DNA of 16,994 nt, from assembly GCA_023394655.1 (NCBI GenBank), contig JAEXAG010000015.1, forward strand, positions 1-16,994, written 5' to 3'. Below, piece after piece: positions 14,245 to 16,994 of this stretch. A program made the position numbers and the translations under genes. The stretch is from Pseudomonadota bacterium (GTDB taxonomy: Bacteria; Pseudomonadota; Gammaproteobacteria; Xanthomonadales; Xanthomonadaceae). The notes beneath the pieces are model-generated. The model was not told where the DNA came from. It saw only the letters and a program-made list of their open reading frames with translations, and searched no databases. The stretch's first letter is position 1. Every line of letters begins with the position of its first letter.

Positions 14245-14250
14245 TAAAAT
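14245..14250 (+). promoter_or_regulatory. -10 box of dxs, likely leaderless transcript
   Basis: TAAAAT is followed by GGCCCG and then the dxs ATG at 14257. A transcript starting at the usual six or seven bases after the -10 would begin on the A of the start codon. There is no Shine-Dalgarno, which agrees with a leaderless mRNA. Confidence 0.6.
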
Positions 14251-14256
14251 GGCCCG

Positions 14257-16167
14257 ATGATCGATCCAACGCGTTATCCGCGCCTTTCGCGCATCGACAC
14301 CCCCGCCGACCTGCGCCGCTTCGAGGAAAACGAGCTGCAGGCGATCGCGGACGAGCTCCGCAACCACCTGATTGAATCGGCCGGCAAGTCCGGCGGACAC
14401 TTCGGCGCCAATCTCGGCGTGGTCGAGCTCACCACCGCCCTGCACTATCTGTACGACACCCCGCACGACCGCATCGTCTGGGACGTCGGCCACCAGGCGT
14501 ATCCGCACAAGATCCTCACCGGCCGCCGCGACACGATCCACACGGTCAAGCAGAAGGATGGTGTCGCGCCATTCCCCAAGCGCGAGGAAAGCGAGTACGA
14601 CACCTTCGGCGTGGGCCATTCCTCCACCTCGATCTCCGCCGCGCTGGGCATGGCGATCGCCGCGAAACACGCCGGCATCGATCGCCAGGTGGTCGCAGTG
14701 ATCGGCGATGGCGCGATGACCGCCGGCATGGCCTACGAGGCACTGAACCACGCCGGCGGCATGGACGAGGAACCGGACATCCTGGTCATCCTCAACGACA
14801 ACCGCATGTCGATCAGCGAAGCCGTTGGCGGGCTCACCCGCATGCTCGGCCGCATGACCGGCAGCAAGACCCTCAACGCGATCCGCGAGGGCGGCAAGAA
14901 GCTGCTCGGCGACAAGGACGCGGCACCGGCCAAGTTCGTCAAGCGCTGGGAAGAACACTGGAAGGGCATGTTCGTGCCGTCCACCCTGTTCGAGGAAATG
15001 GGCTTCCACTACACCGGCCCGATCGACGGCCACGACATGGATTCGCTGGTCGCCACGCTCAAGACCCTGAAGGGCCTCAAGGGCCCGCAGCTGATGCACG
15101 TCATCACCACCAAGGGCAAGGGCTACGAGCGCGCCGAGGCCGACCAGATCGGCTACCACGCGGTGTCGCCGTTCAACCCGGACGAAGGCATGGTGTCGAA
15201 GCCCGGCACGGTGAAGAAACCTACCTACACCGATGTCTTCGGCGAATGGCTCTGCGACATGGCGGCCAACGATCCCAAGCTGCTCGCCATCACCCCGGCG
15301 ATGCGCGAAGGCTCGGGCCTGGTGCGTTTTTCGAAGAAGTATCCCTCGCGCTATTTCGATGTCGCCATCGCCGAGCAGCACGCGGTGACGCTGGCGGCGG
15401 GAATGGCCTGCGAAGGCGCCAAGCCCGTGGTGGCGATCTATTCCACGTTCCTGCAGCGCGGCTACGACCAGCTGGTGCACGATGTCGCCCTGCAGAACCT
15501 CGACGTGCTGTTCGCGATCGATCGAGGCGGCGTGGTCGGCCCCGACGGCGCCACGCACGCAGGCAACCTCGATCTCAGCTTCCTGCGCTGCGTGCCCAAC
15601 ATGGTGGTGATGGCACCGAGCGACGAGGCCGAGTGCCGCGCGATGCTCAACACCGGCCATCTGCATGAAGGCCCGGCAGCGGTCCGCTATCCGCGCGGCA
15701 GCGGCACCGGCGTCGCCGCCGGCAACACGCTCGAGCCCCTGCCGATCGGCAAGGCCAGGCTGAAGCGCGAAGGTCGGCAGGTCGCGCTGCTCGCCTTCGG
15801 CGCGGTCCTCCCGGCGGCCGAAGAGGTCGGTGCCGAACTCGGGCTCACCGTCGTCGACATGCGCTTCGTCAAGCCGCTGGACCGCGAGCTGATCCTGCAA
15901 CTCGCCCGCAGCCACGAGGGTTTCGTCACCCTCGAAGACAACGTCGTCGCCGGCGGTGCCGGTGCCGGCGTGGCCGAACTCCTGGCCGCCGAAGGCATCA
16001 CCATGCCGATCCTGCATCTCGGCCTGCCGGATGCGTTCCAGCACCACGCCAGTCGCGAGGACCTGCTGGCCGAAGCCGGGCTGGATGCCGAAGGCATCCG
16101 GTCCGCGGTGACCCGGCGCTTCCCGGAAACCGCGGGCCAAGCGCCGCTCACCGCCTCCGCGGGCTGA
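14257..16167 (+). CDS. dxs: 1-deoxy-D-xylulose-5-phosphate synthase
   Basis: This 636-residue thiamine-diphosphate enzyme condenses pyruvate with glyceraldehyde 3-phosphate, the first step of the MEP isoprenoid pathway, in the cytoplasm. The thiamine-binding motif runs from GDG (150-152) to NDN (180-182). Active-site H48 lies in [10 protein letters not shown], and the catalytic glutamate E373 in DVAIAEQH. The pyrimidine-domain segment [15 protein letters not shown] and a complete transketolase C-terminal domain follow. Length is close to E. coli Dxs (620). The start is set by the family N terminus and the -10 box directly before it. It may be transcribed alone or receive read-through from the 13139 gene, 59 bases upstream. 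It is the last chromosomal-type gene before the accessory region on the right. Confidence 0.97.
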   Translation: MIDPTRYPRLSRIDTPADLRRFEENELQAIADELRNHLIESAGKSGGHFGANLGVVELTTALHYLYDTPHDRIVWDVGHQAYPHKILTGRRDTIHTVKQKDGVAPFPKREESEYDTFGVGHSSTSISAALGMAIAAKHAGIDRQVVAVIGDGAMTAGMAYEALNHAGGMDEEPDILVILNDNRMSISEAVGGLTRMLGRMTGSKTLNAIREGGKKLLGDKDAAPAKFVKRWEEHWKGMFVPSTLFEEMGFHYTGPIDGHDMDSLVATLKTLKGLKGPQLMHVITTKGKGYERAEADQIGYHAVSPFNPDEGMVSKPGTVKKPTYTDVFGEWLCDMAANDPKLLAITPAMREGSGLVRFSKKYPSRYFDVAIAEQHAVTLAAGMACEGAKPVVAIYSTFLQRGYDQLVHDVALQNLDVLFAIDRGGVVGPDGATHAGNLDLSFLRCVPNMVVMAPSDEAECRAMLNTGHLHEGPAAVRYPRGSGTGVAAGNTLEPLPIGKARLKREGRQVALLAFGAVLPAAEEVGAELGLTVVDMRFVKPLDRELILQLARSHEGFVTLEDNVVAGGAGAGVAELLAAEGITMPILHLGLPDAFQHHASREDLLAEAGLDAEGIRSAVTRRFPETAGQAPLTASAG

Positions 16168-16381
16168 GAAGAAACCGGCACACCCGCGTCAGGACCCGGA
16201 CCGGTCGCGGGTTCGGATCCGGCGACCGCAAAGAAGACGCCATGCGCGCCTGCATATCGATGCCGGCGCGGTCTCCCCACGATCGCCCGGCGAAAGCTCC
16301 GGATGCGCAGGCTTGCCCCCGGATTTTTCACCCGCGCTCCGAACCGCGTTTGCAGGGCATGGGCAGCAAGCCCCAAAACGA

Positions 16382-16423
16382 CAACGGCACCAGCCTGCAA
16401 GCGACTGGTGCCGTTGGTTTTTT
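16382..16423 (+). terminator. Strong intrinsic terminator downstream of dxs
   Basis: CAACGGCACCAG (16382-16393) pairs perfectly over 12 bp with CTGGTGCCGTTG (16405-16416), loop of 11 bases. It is followed by G and six T (16418-16423). This is the strongest terminator of the window by stem length. On the opposite strand the stem is followed by TCGTTTTGG, so it may also slow transcripts coming from the right. Confidence 0.85.
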
Positions 16424-16452
16424 GGTGGTAGCCTCTACAGAATCATGGCCTG

Positions 16453-16477
16453 AAAGCCAATGGTGGCGGGCTTTTTT
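16453..16477 (+). terminator. Second tandem terminator
   Basis: AAAGCC (16453-16458) pairs with GGCTTT (16469-16474), loop AATGGTGGCG, with the T run continuing to 16477. It lies 30 bases after the first terminator. Two strong terminators in a row at the junction of dxs and the accessory DNA are unusual; one may have arrived with the inserted DNA. Confidence 0.65.
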
Positions 16478-16495
16478 GTGTTTCCATTCCGCTTG

Positions 16496-16517
16496 TTGCC
16501 CCCAAAGTTGCCCCCAA
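16496..16517 (+). repeat. TTGCCCCCAA direct repeats (possible integrase arm-type sites)
   Basis: TTGCCCCCAA occurs at 16496-16505 and 16508-16517, a 12-base period close to one helix turn. The core TTGCCCCC is found twice more in the same orientation at 16313-16320 and 16705-16712. Closely spaced short direct repeats next to an element end are the typical form of arm-type binding sites of tyrosine recombinases. That reading is inference, since no integrase is visible here. Confidence 0.5.
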
Positions 16518-16789
16518 TCGCTCGGGCTACCCCTCCCCCGATGCTAATTTTGCAGATGCAGGAAGTTGGCTAGGCGCGCGTGCCACGGGGCCGGGCCGCT
16601 GTCAATTCGGCAACACCCGCCCCCCCCCCGGGCCATTCGATTGCCGTGCAGGCGCTCGTTGAACCTGAGAACAGGGCCGTATCAGGTGCCATGCGGCCAG
16701 CCCCTTGCCCCCGCTTTTTAGCGTCTCAGCTATTCGCGCGATAGGCCGCAAAACCCTACCCGCACGGGGCCGCGTCAAGTCGTTCTAGT

Positions 16790-16993
16790 TCAAGCCGGAT
16801 GCATCGCCTTGCACGGGTGCAGCATCATCGGCCAGCGCGCGCCGTGGCCGGCCTTGCAGGTGCCGGCGCCGGCTGGCGGGTTGAGCGGGTCGGGCAGGTA
16901 GTGCAGGCAGTCGCCGCAGGCCACCGAAGGGCGCGGGATGTTGCACCCCTCTCGCCGCAGGTGGCACCACGGGCAGGCCAGCAGTCGCTCGGG
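16790..16993 (-). CDS. Cysteine-rich protein of mobile-element type, 3' end (partial)
   Basis: The frame is open from the right edge to a TGA at 16792-16790, showing the last 67 residues. Seven cysteines are arranged as C7-P-W-C10, C17, C26-G-D-C29, C46 and C61. They appear in the pattern CGDCLHYLPDPLNPPAGAGTC followed by a proline/methionine-rich end with HPC. This CxxC...HF/HY-PDP-NPP-G-G-C pattern is, from memory, common in small proteins of prophages and integrative or conjugative elements, probably zinc-binding; the function is unknown. Another frame on the same strand is open too (stop at 16785), but its product is a low-complexity Arg/Pro/Ala chain, so the cysteine-rich frame is preferred. 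Transcription runs toward the presumed element end. Confidence 0.65.
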   Translation of the reverse strand, partial: PERLLACPWCHLRREGCNIPRPSVACGDCLHYLPDPLNPPAGAGTCKAGHGARWPMMLHPCKAMHPA

Positions 16994-16994
16994 C

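Larger units (their letters stand above)
16168..16789. other. Gene-free stretch downstream of dxs (mobile-element boundary)
   Basis: No open frame here has convincing codon use, start site or family motif. The left 210 bases are GC-rich and include an imperfect hairpin (GGTCGC 16203-16208 with GCGACC 16222-16227) and a weak TCCGG/CCGGA stem followed by five T (about 16298-16328). Then come two strong terminators, four copies of TTGCCCCC, and a ten-C run (16620-16629). Base composition from about 16430 is more mixed than in the chromosomal genes. I see no tRNA gene and no tmRNA. Confidence 0.6.

Noticed and set aside
13948..16140. 730-codon minus-strand open frame opposite dxs
   Set aside because: dxs is complete with all catalytic motifs. 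The opposite frame has no recognisable domain or ribosome site.
16203..16227. tRNA T-arm-like sequence (GGTTCGGATCC between GGTCGC and GCGACC)
   Set aside because: The surrounding bases cannot form acceptor, D and anticodon arms and there is no CCA end. It is better read as a plain imperfect hairpin.
16242..16547. 101-codon plus-strand open frame after dxs
   Set aside because: It reads through both strong terminators and the TTGCCCCC repeats, lacks the local codon bias and has no ribosome site or known motif.
16540..16572. Mini open frame ATGCTAATTTTGCAG... ending at TAG
   Set aside because: About nine codons with no ribosome site and no context that would support a leader peptide.
16785..16970. 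61-codon minus-strand frame at the right edge
   Set aside because: It overlaps the cysteine-rich frame on the same strand. Its product is a low-complexity Arg/Pro/Ala chain, whereas the other frame has an ordered CxxC pattern.
1..16994. CRISPR arrays, rRNA or tRNA genes, insertion sequences
   Set aside because: No regularly spaced 25-40 base repeats, no cloverleaf sequences and no transposase motifs or paired terminal inverted repeats were found by reading both strands.

Overview
The window looks like a high-GC gammaproteobacterial chromosome, most likely Xanthomonadaceae (Lysobacter, Luteimonas or Stenotrophomonas-like). This is inferred from the strong G/C third-position bias, the gene set (Dcp-type lipoprotein peptidase, mutS beside a pncC/cinA-C gene, dxs) and the A/T-rich -10 boxes lying a few bases from start codons. 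I could not compare with databases, so family names rest on motifs recognised by eye.

Layout, left to right. 1-343: 3' end of an unidentified protein on the + strand, convergent with a DUF488 gene (349-888, -). Then come ferredoxin/flavodoxin-NADP+ reductase (fpr, 1097-1909, +) and an overlapping small DUF1294 membrane protein (1906-2187, +), followed by a two-CBS-domain protein (2303-2731, -). A lipoprotein M3 zinc peptidase (dcp-like, 2905-5115, +) reads into a bidirectional terminator at 5155-5182. From the right, an iron(III)-type ABC importer operon on the - strand meets that terminator: binding lipoprotein (7996-9063), fused double permease (6304-7986) and ATPase (5219-6223). Its promoter has a perfect TATAAT inside a near-palindromic Fur-box-like sequence (9090-9106). 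Upstream of it on the same strand lies mutS (9132-11759), divergent from pncC (11847-12338, +). An HNH nuclease gene (12402-13067, +), an uncharacterised three-part protein (13139-14197, +) and dxs (14257-16167, +) follow.

The right end changes character. After dxs there are about 620 bases without a credible gene. They hold two strong tandem terminators, then a cluster of TTGCCCCC repeats resembling integrase arm-type sites, a run of ten C, and finally the 3' end of a cysteine-rich protein (16790-16993, -) of a kind common in prophages and integrative elements. I read this as the edge of a mobile element integrated downstream of dxs.

Functional threads: iron and redox (Fur-controlled iron uptake, fpr), genome maintenance (mutS, possibly the HNH protein), nucleotide salvage (pncC) and isoprenoid precursor synthesis (dxs). 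The least explained items are the 13139-14197 protein, the repeat/hairpin directly upstream of the apparently leaderless dxs promoter, and the mobile-element boundary. No CRISPR array, tRNA or rRNA was seen.
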